Assembly (NCBI GenBank): GCA_020725335.1
Contig: DYFF01000003.1
Coordinates: forward strand, 101,526-165,525
Direction of reading: 5' to 3'
DNA length: 64,000 nt
Source of the DNA: Thermodesulfovibrio sp.
GTDB lineage: Bacteria; Nitrospirota; Thermodesulfovibrionia; Thermodesulfovibrionales; Thermodesulfovibrionaceae
Shown: in pieces, positions 53,034 to 62,648 of the stretch
How positions within the stretch are numbered: the first letter of the stretch is position 1
Layout of the letters: each line of letters begins with the position of its first letter
The notes under the pieces: model-generated
Told to the model about the DNA's origin: nothing
Databases searched by the model: none
The model's input: only the letters and a program-made list of their open reading frames with translations
Translations under genes and position numbers: made by a program

Positions 53034-53405
53034 TTATTTTACAACAACTCTATGCCCGGTAAGATTAATAATTAAAACTACCAAGGCAATAATAACAAGT
53101 GCTAATACTATAGCCAGCCCAGCATCACCCGCTACCTTCAATTCATCAATTTTTAGAGCAAGACTATGTAGAGTTTGTTCGTCAAGATTATTAAGCCTAT
53201 CCATTATTTCTTTTTCTGAATAGCCAAAATCTTTAAGTCTTTGAGATACAATTTTCATCTCAAGAAATTTCTGAACCTTTTCCAAATTCTCAACTTTACT
53301 ATTAAGAGTTACTTCAGAAGGGATAAAAGCAGCACCAGCAGACTGAACAAATCCAATAAAAAATACCGCTACCGCTAAATAAACTGCGAGTACTTTCTTA
53401 AACAT
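53034..53405 (-). CDS. PA2779-family membrane protein
   Basis: Signal peptide, FIPSEVTLNSKVENLEKVQKFLEMKIVSQRLKDFGYSEKEIMDRLNNLDEQTLH, C-terminal TM. Confidence 0.7.
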   Translation of the reverse strand: MFKKVLAVYLAVAVFFIGFVQSAGAAFIPSEVTLNSKVENLEKVQKFLEMKIVSQRLKDFGYSEKEIMDRLNNLDEQTLHSLALKIDELKVAGDAGLAIVLALVIIALVVLIINLTGHRVVVK

Positions 53406-53415
53406 TTTACACCTC

Positions 53416-53886
53416 CTACTTTGTTTTTAGTTTATTTACTTTATCAAGGGTGTCTTTATAAATTTTTAGTTTATCTTGATTTCCCTTTTCAAGTTCAATA
53501 GCTTTTTTGACTAAATCTTCTGCTTCATCGAGTCTCTCACCTTTTATATAATAAAGCCATGCAAGATTATTGTAGGCATCGGCAAGTTTGCTGTCTTTTT
53601 TTATTGCTTTTTTATAATTTTCTTCAGCCTGGTCATGTTTTCCCTGATTTAAGTACAAATTGCCTATTAACAAAAAACCCCTTGCATCATTCTTGGAAGC
53701 TTCTTCATAATGCCTAATTGCCTCATCTAATAATCCCTTTCTCTCATAACTGAGTCCAAGCTGAAGGTGTTCTTCTGCTGTGAGAGGATCATTCAGAACT
53801 ACAATTTTTGGCATACTACAGGCAAAAATTGATAGACATGCAATTATAAGAATAAAGAAACGAAAATATTTAAAAACTAAAATCAT
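53416..53886 (-). CDS. TPR lipoprotein
   Basis: Lipobox LSIFAC; two to three TPRs. Confidence 0.8.
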   Translation of the reverse strand: MILVFKYFRFFILIIACLSIFACSMPKIVVLNDPLTAEEHLQLGLSYERKGLLDEAIRHYEEASKNDARGFLLIGNLYLNQGKHDQAEENYKKAIKKDSKLADAYNNLAWLYYIKGERLDEAEDLVKKAIELEKGNQDKLKIYKDTLDKVNKLKTK

Positions 53887-53923
53887 TGTGTAAATTATAA
53901 CATAAAACTGTTAAAATTAGGTT

Positions 53924-55804
53924 ATGCCTTATTATGATGTATCTATTCCCCTCAAATTAAAAACTCTTACTTATTATTATGAAAGTGAAGATGATTTAAA
54001 AGGGTTTGCAGTAACTGTACCGTTGAAAGACAAGTTATATGATGGAATTGTTATAAATCAAAGATTAGATAAACCGGAAAGAGTCAAAGATGTAAAAAAA
54101 ATTGAAACCCTTTGGGGACAGGTGTACTCAAAGAATTTTATAGATTTTCTTCTTTGGATGAGTTTCTACTATATAACGGAAACGGGGACAGTATTAAGAC
54201 TTACCTTTTTCGAAGAGATAATGTCATATCTAAAAGGCAAAAAAAAACAAAACAGATTAAATACTGAACATAAAAATCAGAAAGAGAAAAATTTTCTTGA
54301 TGATTTATCAATAAATCAAGATACCTATTTAAAAATTATCAATGCAGTGCAAAAAAGAGAATATAAAACCTTTCTTATCCAATCTCCTAATATTCCTTAT
54401 GAAATGAAATTAATGACAGAAATTGCTAAAAAGCTTTCTTCTCTTAACGAAATAATTCTTTTAATACTGCCCGAAATAAAAGAGGTAAAAGAAATATACA
54501 TGTTTTTGAGGGATAAACTCGGTGAAAATGCTATAATGCTTCACAGTAAAATGAAAGCTTCTGAATGTTACTCTGCTATTGAAAAGATTATAGAAGATAA
54601 AGCAAAAATAATCGTGGGCACAAGATTTGCCCTTTTTGCACCTATAAAAAAGTTATCTTTAATTATGCTTTCTCAGGAATCAAGTTGGATTTATAAGGCT
54701 GAGGAATCTCCAAGATATAATACAAGAGAAGCTGCCATAATGAGAGGATTTTTAGATAAATGTCCTGTTGTTTTATGTGATAGTTTGCCCTCTGTTAACT
54801 CTTATTGGAACTCAATTAGAGGTAAGTTTGAATTTATAGACGATTTTTCCCAATACCCCCATCCTGAGTTAACAATTGTAAAACAGCCCCACATAGGCAT
54901 TTTCCATCCTGAAGTATTGCTATACTTGAAAATGTATGAAAAAGAAGGAATTCTTGTCATTACTCCCAGAACAGGATTTAGTTTACTAAGATGCGCTGAA
55001 TGTGGAGAAGTTTTAAAATGTGAAAAGTGTAGCTATAGTTTAATTTACTATAAAGATAATCAAACCGTAGGATGCAATAGATGTAATTTAAAAACTAAAA
55101 CACCAGATAGTTGTCCATATTGTGGAGGAATAGAAATCCATCCTACAGGTGTAGGGGTAGAAAGGTTATGGAAGGAACTCGAAAATATTTTTTCTAAAAG
55201 AGGAGTATCGATAAAAAATTACAATCTTGAAAATGAACAGATTCAGGGTGTTTTTATTGGGCAGGCAGGGAAAATAAGAAAAAGTTATACATCTCAATTC
55301 AAAGGTATAGTATTTGTTGATTTTGATTTCTTTCTTTCTATTCCTGATTATAGAGCTGTAGAGAATGCTTTTGGAAAAGTGCTTTCATTAAGTCATCTTG
55401 TTAAAAATGATGGAAGTATATTTATTCAGACAAGAAATCCGGAAAGTGAAATTTTTAAATTTTTTCGTTCCTATAAATTTAGAGAATTTTATCTATATGA
55501 ATTAAAACATCGTAAAGAAGCTATATATCCCCCATTTGTAAGACTTATCAAACTAAATATAAAAATAAAAAAGACTGCGTCTGAGGATGTAATAGAGAGG
55601 ATAAAAAATTTTTTAAAATTACATATCCAAGCAGAAATTATAGGCCCTTTAAAAACCCAGAAAAAGGAAGAGATATTTTTTATAATTCGTTCCCAAGATA
55701 AAAGAAAACTTATAGAAGACCTGAATCTTTATATCGATAAAATTAAAAGTTTTAGAGGAATTTCCCTTAAAATTGAGGTAGACCCTGTTACTCTAAAAGT
55801 TTAA
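53924..55804 (+). CDS. PriA-like primosomal protein without recognisable helicase ATPase motifs
   Basis: Zn-binding Cys set CAEC/CEKC/CNRC/CPYC and flanking PriA blocks retained; Walker A/B and motif VI absent. Confidence 0.8.
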   Translation: MPYYDVSIPLKLKTLTYYYESEDDLKGFAVTVPLKDKLYDGIVINQRLDKPERVKDVKKIETLWGQVYSKNFIDFLLWMSFYYITETGTVLRLTFFEEIMSYLKGKKKQNRLNTEHKNQKEKNFLDDLSINQDTYLKIINAVQKREYKTFLIQSPNIPYEMKLMTEIAKKLSSLNEIILLILPEIKEVKEIYMFLRDKLGENAIMLHSKMKASECYSAIEKIIEDKAKIIVGTRFALFAPIKKLSLIMLSQESSWIYKAEESPRYNTREAAIMRGFLDKCPVVLCDSLPSVNSYWNSIRGKFEFIDDFSQYPHPELTIVKQPHIGIFHPEVLLYLKMYEKEGILVITPRTGFSLLRCAECGEVLKCEKCSYSLIYYKDNQTVGCNRCNLKTKTPDSCPYCGGIEIHPTGVGVERLWKELENIFSKRGVSIKNYNLENEQIQGVFIGQAGKIRKSYTSQFKGIVFVDFDFFLSIPDYRAVENAFGKVLSLSHLVKNDGSIFIQTRNPESEIFKFFRSYKFREFYLYELKHRKEAIYPPFVRLIKLNIKIKKTASEDVIERIKNFLKLHIQAEIIGPLKTQKKEEIFFIIRSQDKRKLIEDLNLYIDKIKSFRGISLKIEVDPVTLKV

Positions 55805-56746
55805 AAAAAGTTTTGTTTTATCCTTACTAAATACTTTCTTAGCTTCCTTAATATCCATAGCTATACTTTGTTTAAGTTCTTCTGGAGAGGAAAATTTCTT
55901 TTCATCTCTAATTCTTGCAATGAAATGAATCCTAATAGACTTTCCAAGTAAATTTTCATTGAAATCAAGAATATGTACTTCATAACTGAGACTTTCATTG
56001 TTAAAGGTAGGATTTTTACCAATATTGGCAACTCCCCTAAAAGTTTTTGATAAATGTTTTATAGTTACCTTTACGGCATAAACACCTTCTTTAGGTATAA
56101 TCTCTTGAATAGGTAATATGTTTGCTGTAGGGTATCCCAGAAGAGAAGAACCTCTTCCAAAACCCTTTGTAACCTCCCCATCTATATGATAGGCTCTTCC
56201 GAGAAAAAGATTTGCCTCTCTGACATTGCCTTCTTTTAGAGCATTCCTGACTGCTGTGCTACTTAATATTTTTCCTTTTCGCTTATAAGCTTTAAGAACT
56301 TTAACTTTAAATCCATATAAATTCCCAAGAGTTTTCAGTAAGTCTCTGTCACCCTTTCTACCCTTGCCAAATTTATAATCATAGCCTACTATAACCCATT
56401 TAGCATTAAATTTCTGGATTAGAATATCTCTTACAAAATCTTCTGCTTCAATCTGGGCAAAAGTAGGAGTGAAAGGTATAAGCACTGTGATATCTATTCC
56501 ACATTTTTCAATTAATTTAAGTTTATCCTCTGTAGTAGTGATTAATTTTAATGGATGCTCTTTGAATAGAACTTTAATTGGGTGGGGATGAAAAGTTACT
56601 ACCACACTTTTACCATTTATTAGTTTTGCCTTCCTTTTAACAAATTCAAAAATTTTCTGATGCCCTCTATGAACACCATCGAAATTTCCAATGGTTATAA
56701 CTGTATTTTCAACTTCAAGTTTCTCAATCCCTCTAATTACCTGCAT
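55793..56746 (-). CDS. ribF: bifunctional riboflavin kinase / FAD synthetase
   Basis: VITIGNFDGVHRGHQKI, GRAYHIDGEVTKGFGRGSSLLGYPTANI. Confidence 0.96.
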   Translation of the reverse strand: MQVIRGIEKLEVENTVITIGNFDGVHRGHQKIFEFVKRKAKLINGKSVVVTFHPHPIKVLFKEHPLKLITTTEDKLKLIEKCGIDITVLIPFTPTFAQIEAEDFVRDILIQKFNAKWVIVGYDYKFGKGRKGDRDLLKTLGNLYGFKVKVLKAYKRKGKILSSTAVRNALKEGNVREANLFLGRAYHIDGEVTKGFGRGSSLLGYPTANILPIQEIIPKEGVYAVKVTIKHLSKTFRGVANIGKNPTFNNESLSYEVHILDFNENLLGKSIRIHFIARIRDEKKFSSPEELKQSIAMDIKEAKKVFSKDKTKLFLNF

Positions 56747-57344
56747 ATTTTCTCTCCATTGCTATAAGTTTTTGAAATATTGCTTCTACCTGTTGCGATG
56801 TTTCTTCTGTAGTTCCTGAATTATCTATTATATAATCAGACTTTGATTTTTTCATCTCTATAGGGAATTGACATTTCAATCTTTTTATTGTTTCCTCTCT
56901 CGGAATACCCTTTTCTTCAAGACGTTTTATAGCTATCTCTTCATCAGTAAAAACTGTAATTATTATGTCAAATTTATTTTGATATCCTCTCTCAAAAATA
57001 ATCGGAGCTTCTACGACCACTATAGTAGGTTCTCCTCTAAGAGGTATTTTTTCTATTATTGCGTCTATCCTTTCAAAGACACGTGGATGAATAATATTCT
57101 CAAGATAAATTCTCATCAAAGGATTTTCAAATACTATATTAGCTATGTATTTTTTATTCAATTTACCATCCTCAAAAACTTCATCGCCAAACAATGTTCT
57201 TATCTCTTCTATTACTTTTGGTTCTTCTAAAAGACCTTCTACGATTTTATCAGTATTTATTACATATGCCCCTAATTTTTTGAAAAACTCCGCCACTGTG
57301 CTTTTACCCATACCAAAATTTCCGGTAAGTCCAATTTTAATCAT
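56733..57344 (-). CDS. coaE: dephospho-CoA kinase
   Basis: IGLTGNFGMGKSTVAEFFKKLGAYVINTD. Confidence 0.94.
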   Translation of the reverse strand: MIKIGLTGNFGMGKSTVAEFFKKLGAYVINTDKIVEGLLEEPKVIEEIRTLFGDEVFEDGKLNKKYIANIVFENPLMRIYLENIIHPRVFERIDAIIEKIPLRGEPTIVVVEAPIIFERGYQNKFDIIITVFTDEEIAIKRLEEKGIPREETIKRLKCQFPIEMKKSKSDYIIDNSGTTEETSQQVEAIFQKLIAMERKYAGN

Positions 57345-59905
57345 TCCCCTAACATCTCCTTTAATTCTTTAAGCTTTTTTAATGCCTTGTGAGGACTCAG
57401 AGAGCCAATGTCAATTTTTAAGAGTTCCGCCTTTATAGGGTCTTCCTGAAAAAAAAGGTCAAGCTGTTTCGTCTTTACTGAAAAAATCTGAAATTCCTTT
57501 TTCTCAAGTTTATGCAAAATCTCTTTTGCTCTGCTTAGTATTTCCGAAGGGAGTCCAGCAAGCCGGGCAACCTGAATCCCGTAGCTTTTATCAGCTCCCC
57601 CTTGCTGTATTTTTCTTAAAAATATGATTTCATCTCCCCATTCTTTCACCACAACAGTATAATTCTTAATGCTATCAAAATTGAAAGCAAGGTCAGTAAG
57701 TTCATGGTAGTGTGTAGCAAATAGTGTTCTTGCTTTAATTCTCTCTGCAATGTATTCTACCACTGCCCAAGCTATACTTATTCCATCAAAAGTGCTTGTA
57801 CCTCTGCCAACCTCATCAAGTATTATAAAACTTTTTTTAGTTGCATTATTGAGAATATTTGCAGTTTCTATCATTTCCACCATAAAGGTGCTCTGTCCCT
57901 TTGCGAGAAAATCAGATGCGCCAATACGTGTAAATATCCTGTCAACAACTCCTATTTTTGCATAAGTTGCAGGGACAAAAGAACCAATTTGAGCCATAAG
58001 CACAATAAGTGCATTCTGCCTCATATAGGTTGATTTACCTGCCATATTAGGTCCTGTAAGAATTATTATCTTTTGCTCATCAGTCCCTATTAGAAGGTCA
58101 TTGGGAATGAATCTGCCTTCATAAAGCTTACCAAGCTGTATAAGTCTTTCAATAACAGGATGTCTACCTTCTTTTATTTCTATAATATCCCCGTCGTTGA
58201 TCTCAGGTTTTACATAATTATATTTTGATGCAACTTTTGCTAAGGCAAGAAGAAAATCTATAAAAGCTATTATCTCAGCGTTTTTCAATATTTTGTCAAC
58301 AAATGAAGATAATAAATTTGTCAATTCTATAAAGAGTTCTTGTTCAAGTATTTTGAGTTTTTCTTCAGCGCTCATTATTTTTAATTCAAGTCCCTTAAGC
58401 TCTTCTGTAATAAATCTCTCTGCATTTGTAAGGGTTTGCTTTCTAATATAATGCGAAGGAACAAGATGAAGATTTGGCTTTGTTACTTCTATGTAATATC
58501 CAAAAACTCTGTTATATCCTATTTTAAGAGAGTTTATACCTGTTTTTTTTCGTTCCTCAGCTTCCATACTGATAATGTATTTTTTACTTTCACGGCTTAA
58601 TTTTCTTAATTCATCTACATCTCGATTATAGCCCTCTCTGAAAATACCACCCTCAGTTATTACATTAGGAGGGTTTTCTATTAAAGCAGATTCAAGCTTT
58701 AGTACAACTTCATTTAGCTCGTCTATTAAATTGGAGAGGCTTTTAAGCATTTCCGAGGCATCCTTTAGAGCCTCTTTTAGTTCTGGAATTCTTTTTATAC
58801 CATCATTAAGATATTTTAATTCTCTGGGATTAATAATCTGAGTTCTAATTTTGAGAGCAAGCCTTTCTATGTCAGGTAAATCTTTAAGTGCTTTCTCCAC
58901 TTTTTGTCTCAATAGATAGTCCTTATAAAAATCTTCCACGCCATCCAGTCTTTTCTTTATCTCTGATATATTAATTAAGGGGCAAGCTATGGCATTTCTT
59001 AAAAAACGAGTACCCATAGAAGTGAGAGTTTCATCTAAAACCCATAGTAATGAGCCTTCAAAGCTGCCATCAAGGGATGAAAAAATTTCAAGATTTTTTT
59101 TAGTAGTACTGTCAAGTAACATAAAGTCTGAAAGATTTAAAACTTTTAATTGTTTAAATTCTCTTTGTTGTTTATTGGCTTCAAGATATTTTAGAAGAGC
59201 TCCTCCTGCTGAGATGGCATTACTCAATTCTTCTGCTCCAAAACTTCTTAGAGAAGCTACTTTAAAATGTTCTAAAAGGTTTTTATAGGCAATAACATAA
59301 TCAAATTTCCAGTCTTCAATAAATGTTTTATTATAGCTAAATGCTTCAAATCTTAAAGCATCCTCAAGACTTAAAGGAAGTAGAATCTCCCTTGGTTCGA
59401 ATCTATCAATTTCGTCAGTAATATCTTTATCAGTTTCATAAAGAAAAAATTGACCTGTAGTAATATCCGCTAAGGCTATGCCGGTTTTGCCTTTTGAGGG
59501 ATATATAGACATGATATATATGTTTTCCTTAACGCCTTCAGGTAGATATGTTCCAGGGGTTAACACCTTTACCACTTCTCGTTCAACTATACCTTTTGAA
59601 CTTCTTGGATCTCCAATCTGCTCACATATTGCCACTTTATAGCCTTCTCGTATTAATTTCTCAATGTATGGGCCTGATGAAAAATAGGGTATCCCGCACA
59701 TAGGTATAGGATTTTCCTTTGATTTATCTCTTGAGGTCAATGTTATTCCTAAAATTTTAGATGCAATAACCGCATCGTCTCCAAACATCTCATAAAAATC
59801 ACCGAGTCTAAAAAAAACAATAGCCTCCTTGTAATTTTCTTTGATTTTGAAGTACTGCCGCATAAGGGGTGTTAATTCTTCCTGTGAGATTTCTATGAAG
59901 TTCAT
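57341..59905 (-). CDS. mutS: DNA mismatch repair protein MutS
   Basis: VFFRLGDFYEMFGDDA, LTGPNMAGKSTYMRQ, DEVGRGTSTFDG. Confidence 0.97.
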   Translation of the reverse strand: MNFIEISQEELTPLMRQYFKIKENYKEAIVFFRLGDFYEMFGDDAVIASKILGITLTSRDKSKENPIPMCGIPYFSSGPYIEKLIREGYKVAICEQIGDPRSSKGIVEREVVKVLTPGTYLPEGVKENIYIMSIYPSKGKTGIALADITTGQFFLYETDKDITDEIDRFEPREILLPLSLEDALRFEAFSYNKTFIEDWKFDYVIAYKNLLEHFKVASLRSFGAEELSNAISAGGALLKYLEANKQQREFKQLKVLNLSDFMLLDSTTKKNLEIFSSLDGSFEGSLLWVLDETLTSMGTRFLRNAIACPLINISEIKKRLDGVEDFYKDYLLRQKVEKALKDLPDIERLALKIRTQIINPRELKYLNDGIKRIPELKEALKDASEMLKSLSNLIDELNEVVLKLESALIENPPNVITEGGIFREGYNRDVDELRKLSRESKKYIISMEAEERKKTGINSLKIGYNRVFGYYIEVTKPNLHLVPSHYIRKQTLTNAERFITEELKGLELKIMSAEEKLKILEQELFIELTNLLSSFVDKILKNAEIIAFIDFLLALAKVASKYNYVKPEINDGDIIEIKEGRHPVIERLIQLGKLYEGRFIPNDLLIGTDEQKIIILTGPNMAGKSTYMRQNALIVLMAQIGSFVPATYAKIGVVDRIFTRIGASDFLAKGQSTFMVEMIETANILNNATKKSFIILDEVGRGTSTFDGISIAWAVVEYIAERIKARTLFATHYHELTDLAFNFDSIKNYTVVVKEWGDEIIFLRKIQQGGADKSYGIQVARLAGLPSEILSRAKEILHKLEKKEFQIFSVKTKQLDLFFQEDPIKAELLKIDIGSLSPHKALKKLKELKEMLGE

Positions 59906-59959
59906 TTTGTATTATAACGTATTGACAACGTCGCCTTAAATGTTCTATTTTTAACTGTA

Positions 59960-61252
59960 ATGGTTTTATTAAAATCCTTTAGTGTTCTTGTCATTTCTGA
60001 CGAAGCAAAAAAGCTATATGAAATTTTCAACTCTGTAGGGATTACTCTCAGAAAAACAACTAAGTTAAAATCTTCCTCTAATACAAACTTTTTTAGCTAT
60101 GATATCGCATTTATAGATATAGATTCAGAAGGTTGGGAAAAAAGACTAATTGAGCTCAAACAATATATGCCTGTGATAACTTTTGGAAAAGCTGATATAA
60201 AAAAGGCTATAAAATCCATGAAATTAGGTGCAACAGATTTCCTAAATAAACCACTGAAAAATGAATCAGTAAAAGAAATTTTTGAAAGTTTTAAGGACAA
60301 ACCAAAGGTAGAAATAGAAGGACTTATTGGAAAAAGTAGAATCATGGAAGATATCTATAGCGGTATTAGAAAGGCAGCACTAACAGATAGTAATGTACTT
60401 ATAACAGGAGAGTCAGGTACAGGTAAAGAGTTAGTTGCAAGAGCAATTCATATCTTAAGTGAAAGAAAAGAAAATCCCTTTATTGTTATAAATTGCTCAG
60501 CCATACCAGATACATTACTTGAATCAGAACTTTTCGGCTTCGAGAAAGGAGCATTCACTGGGGCTAATTACACTAAAAAAGGACTTGTGGAGTGGGCTGA
60601 TAAGGGAACTTTATTTTTCGATGAAATAGGCGATGTTTCACCTCTCTTTCAGACCAAAATTCTCAGAGTCATACAAGAGGGTGAATTCATACGAATAGGT
60701 GGCGGTCATCCAATAAGAGTTGATGTCAGATTTATTGCTGCAACCAACAAAGACCTTACAAAAGCTTGTAAAGAAGGTGTTTTTAGGGAAGATCTCTTTT
60801 ATAGGCTAAATGTCATACATATAGAAATTCCTCCATTAAGAAGTAGAAAGGAAGATATTCCCTTACTTACTGAATTTTTTATAAAAAAACATTCATCTAA
60901 AAGAAAGGATTTATCTATTAAGGGAATTACAGAAGAAGCTCTAGATGCTTTAATGAACTATTCTTTCCCAGGAAACGTAAGAGAACTTGAAAATATAGTT
61001 GAAAGAGCTATAGCATTTACTAACTCTGTTGAAATTACAGTTAAAGACCTTCCAGCCTATTTATTAAAAGCTCAACATTCTAAGAAACCACTGCATGGAA
61101 CATTAAAAGAAGCAGTAGATAATTTTGAGAAAGAAATAATATGGTCAGCCTTGCAGAAAAGCAGAGGCAATATTTCAAAAGCTGCAGAATTGTTAGGAAT
61201 TCATAGGCAACAGCTTCAGCGAAAACTAAAACAGTTCAAGATAGCAACATAG
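59960..61252 (+). CDS. sigma54-dependent response regulator (receiver, AAA+, Fis-type HTH)
   Basis: GESGTGKELVARAIH, ELFGFEKGAFTGA, C-terminal GNISKAAELLGIHRQQLQRKL. Confidence 0.95.
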   Translation: MVLLKSFSVLVISDEAKKLYEIFNSVGITLRKTTKLKSSSNTNFFSYDIAFIDIDSEGWEKRLIELKQYMPVITFGKADIKKAIKSMKLGATDFLNKPLKNESVKEIFESFKDKPKVEIEGLIGKSRIMEDIYSGIRKAALTDSNVLITGESGTGKELVARAIHILSERKENPFIVINCSAIPDTLLESELFGFEKGAFTGANYTKKGLVEWADKGTLFFDEIGDVSPLFQTKILRVIQEGEFIRIGGGHPIRVDVRFIAATNKDLTKACKEGVFREDLFYRLNVIHIEIPPLRSRKEDIPLLTEFFIKKHSSKRKDLSIKGITEEALDALMNYSFPGNVRELENIVERAIAFTNSVEITVKDLPAYLLKAQHSKKPLHGTLKEAVDNFEKEIIWSALQKSRGNISKAAELLGIHRQQLQRKLKQFKIAT

Positions 61253-61368
61253 TTTTAATTGGTCTCTTAATGAGACTTTCTCAAAAAAAATATATTAGAA
61301 CGCAATAATTTGTTGCATTAATTATCTTTTTTTTTATCATTAATTCTTATTTTTAGCTTTTTTTTGGG

Positions 61369-61385
61369 TTGGCATATCTATTGCT
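61369..61385 (+). promoter_or_regulatory. sigma54-type -24/-12 promoter
   Basis: TTGGCATATCTATTGCT; GG-N10-GC spacing. Confidence 0.7.
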
Positions 61386-61421
61386 ATAAATATTTTTTTA
61401 ATGAAAAAAGTTTGGAAAAAA

Positions 61422-61550
61422 ATGAAAGATTTATTGGTATCAATAACTTTTTCAAAACCAAAAGAATTTGACAGACTAAGTAAAAAGTCTGAAAAAAATA
61501 AAAAAAAGGTGACAGAGAAGAAAGCGGATAAAATGAAAAAATTTATTTAA
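61422..61550 (+). CDS. candidate small basic protein (42 aa; 49 aa if started at 61401)
   Basis: (MKKVWKK)MKDLLVSITFSKPKEFDRLSKKSEKNKKKVTEKKADKMKKFI*; follows sigma54-type promoter; weak GGA upstream of ATG 61422. Confidence 0.4.
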   Translation: MKDLLVSITFSKPKEFDRLSKKSEKNKKKVTEKKADKMKKFI

Positions 61551-61712
61551 TAAAATCAATACTTGAAAAGACTTTTCAAGCTCTTCTTTAAATTCCTTAA
61601 AAACTTTTCTCTCTTAGTCTTCTTTCAACTTCTTTCCATAATTCAGAAAGCTTAATTATACAATTTGTAAATTTATGACTTTTAATCTTAGCTATTTCAA
61701 AGTAGACATGTT

Positions 61713-62648
61713 CTATTTTATCTCGCAACGATTTCTTCCTTTTCTTTTTGCTTCATACAATGCATCATCTGCTCTTTTTAATACGTCCACTCCTTCATCT
61801 GTTTGTAATAACTCAGCAATGCCAAAGCTTGCAGTGATTTTTTCTTTAATTCCCTTGAATTTTGTTTTCTCTATTTTTTGCCTAATTCTTTCACAAACTT
61901 CCAAGGCAGAATCTATATTTGTATTAGGTAACAATAGAATAAACTCCTCTCCTCCGAATCTTGCAAGAATATCTTCATGCCTGATTGATTTATGTATTAT
62001 TTTAGCAAAGCTCTTTAAAACATAATCTCCTACCTCATGTCCATAAGTGTCATTTATCCTTTTAAAACGATCAATATCAATCATTACAAAGGAAAGAGGA
62101 AGATTATGTCTCCTTGCAAAAGAAATTTCCCTCTTTATTATCTTTTCAAGCGCTCTTCTATTAAGAATCCCTGTTAAAGGATCTGTATTTGTAATTTTTT
62201 TTATGGTAGTTAAAGCCTCAGAAAGCTGAAGATTTTTCTTTTCAAGTTGTCTTGTAATATCGACAATCTGGTCATTAAGTTTGGACATCTTTGTAAGTAA
62301 TTCATTATAGGTAAGACGATATTGCTCAAAAATCATAAGATATAAATTATCAACTGGGAAAATAGCGCCTCTTAAAAGTATTTCAACATTTCCTATACCT
62401 TTAAAAATAAGAGTAGTCATATTGAAAGCACTATCTGGCAGCAGTAACTTTTCAGAATATCTTGATAAAAATTTAGTCAAGTTATAATTAATAGGTTTTT
62501 CCCTTAATCCCAAAATTTTAATAAAACCACTGTTACAGTCTAAAATTTTCTTATCTTTGTCTATCAGAACGAGTGCCAGACTGCTTAACTGGTCAAAATA
62601 TGAGATAATTTCATCATGATAATTTTTAAATATTGTTTCTATGTTCAT
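61713..62648 (-). CDS. diguanylate cyclase, PAS-like N-terminus plus GGDEF
   Basis: FGGEEFILLLP, RxxD (RHED), TDPLTGILNRRAL; ATG adjoins upstream stop. Confidence 0.93.
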   Translation of the reverse strand: MNIETIFKNYHDEIISYFDQLSSLALVLIDKDKKILDCNSGFIKILGLREKPINYNLTKFLSRYSEKLLLPDSAFNMTTLIFKGIGNVEILLRGAIFPVDNLYLMIFEQYRLTYNELLTKMSKLNDQIVDITRQLEKKNLQLSEALTTIKKITNTDPLTGILNRRALEKIIKREISFARRHNLPLSFVMIDIDRFKRINDTYGHEVGDYVLKSFAKIIHKSIRHEDILARFGGEEFILLLPNTNIDSALEVCERIRQKIEKTKFKGIKEKITASFGIAELLQTDEGVDVLKRADDALYEAKRKGRNRCEIK

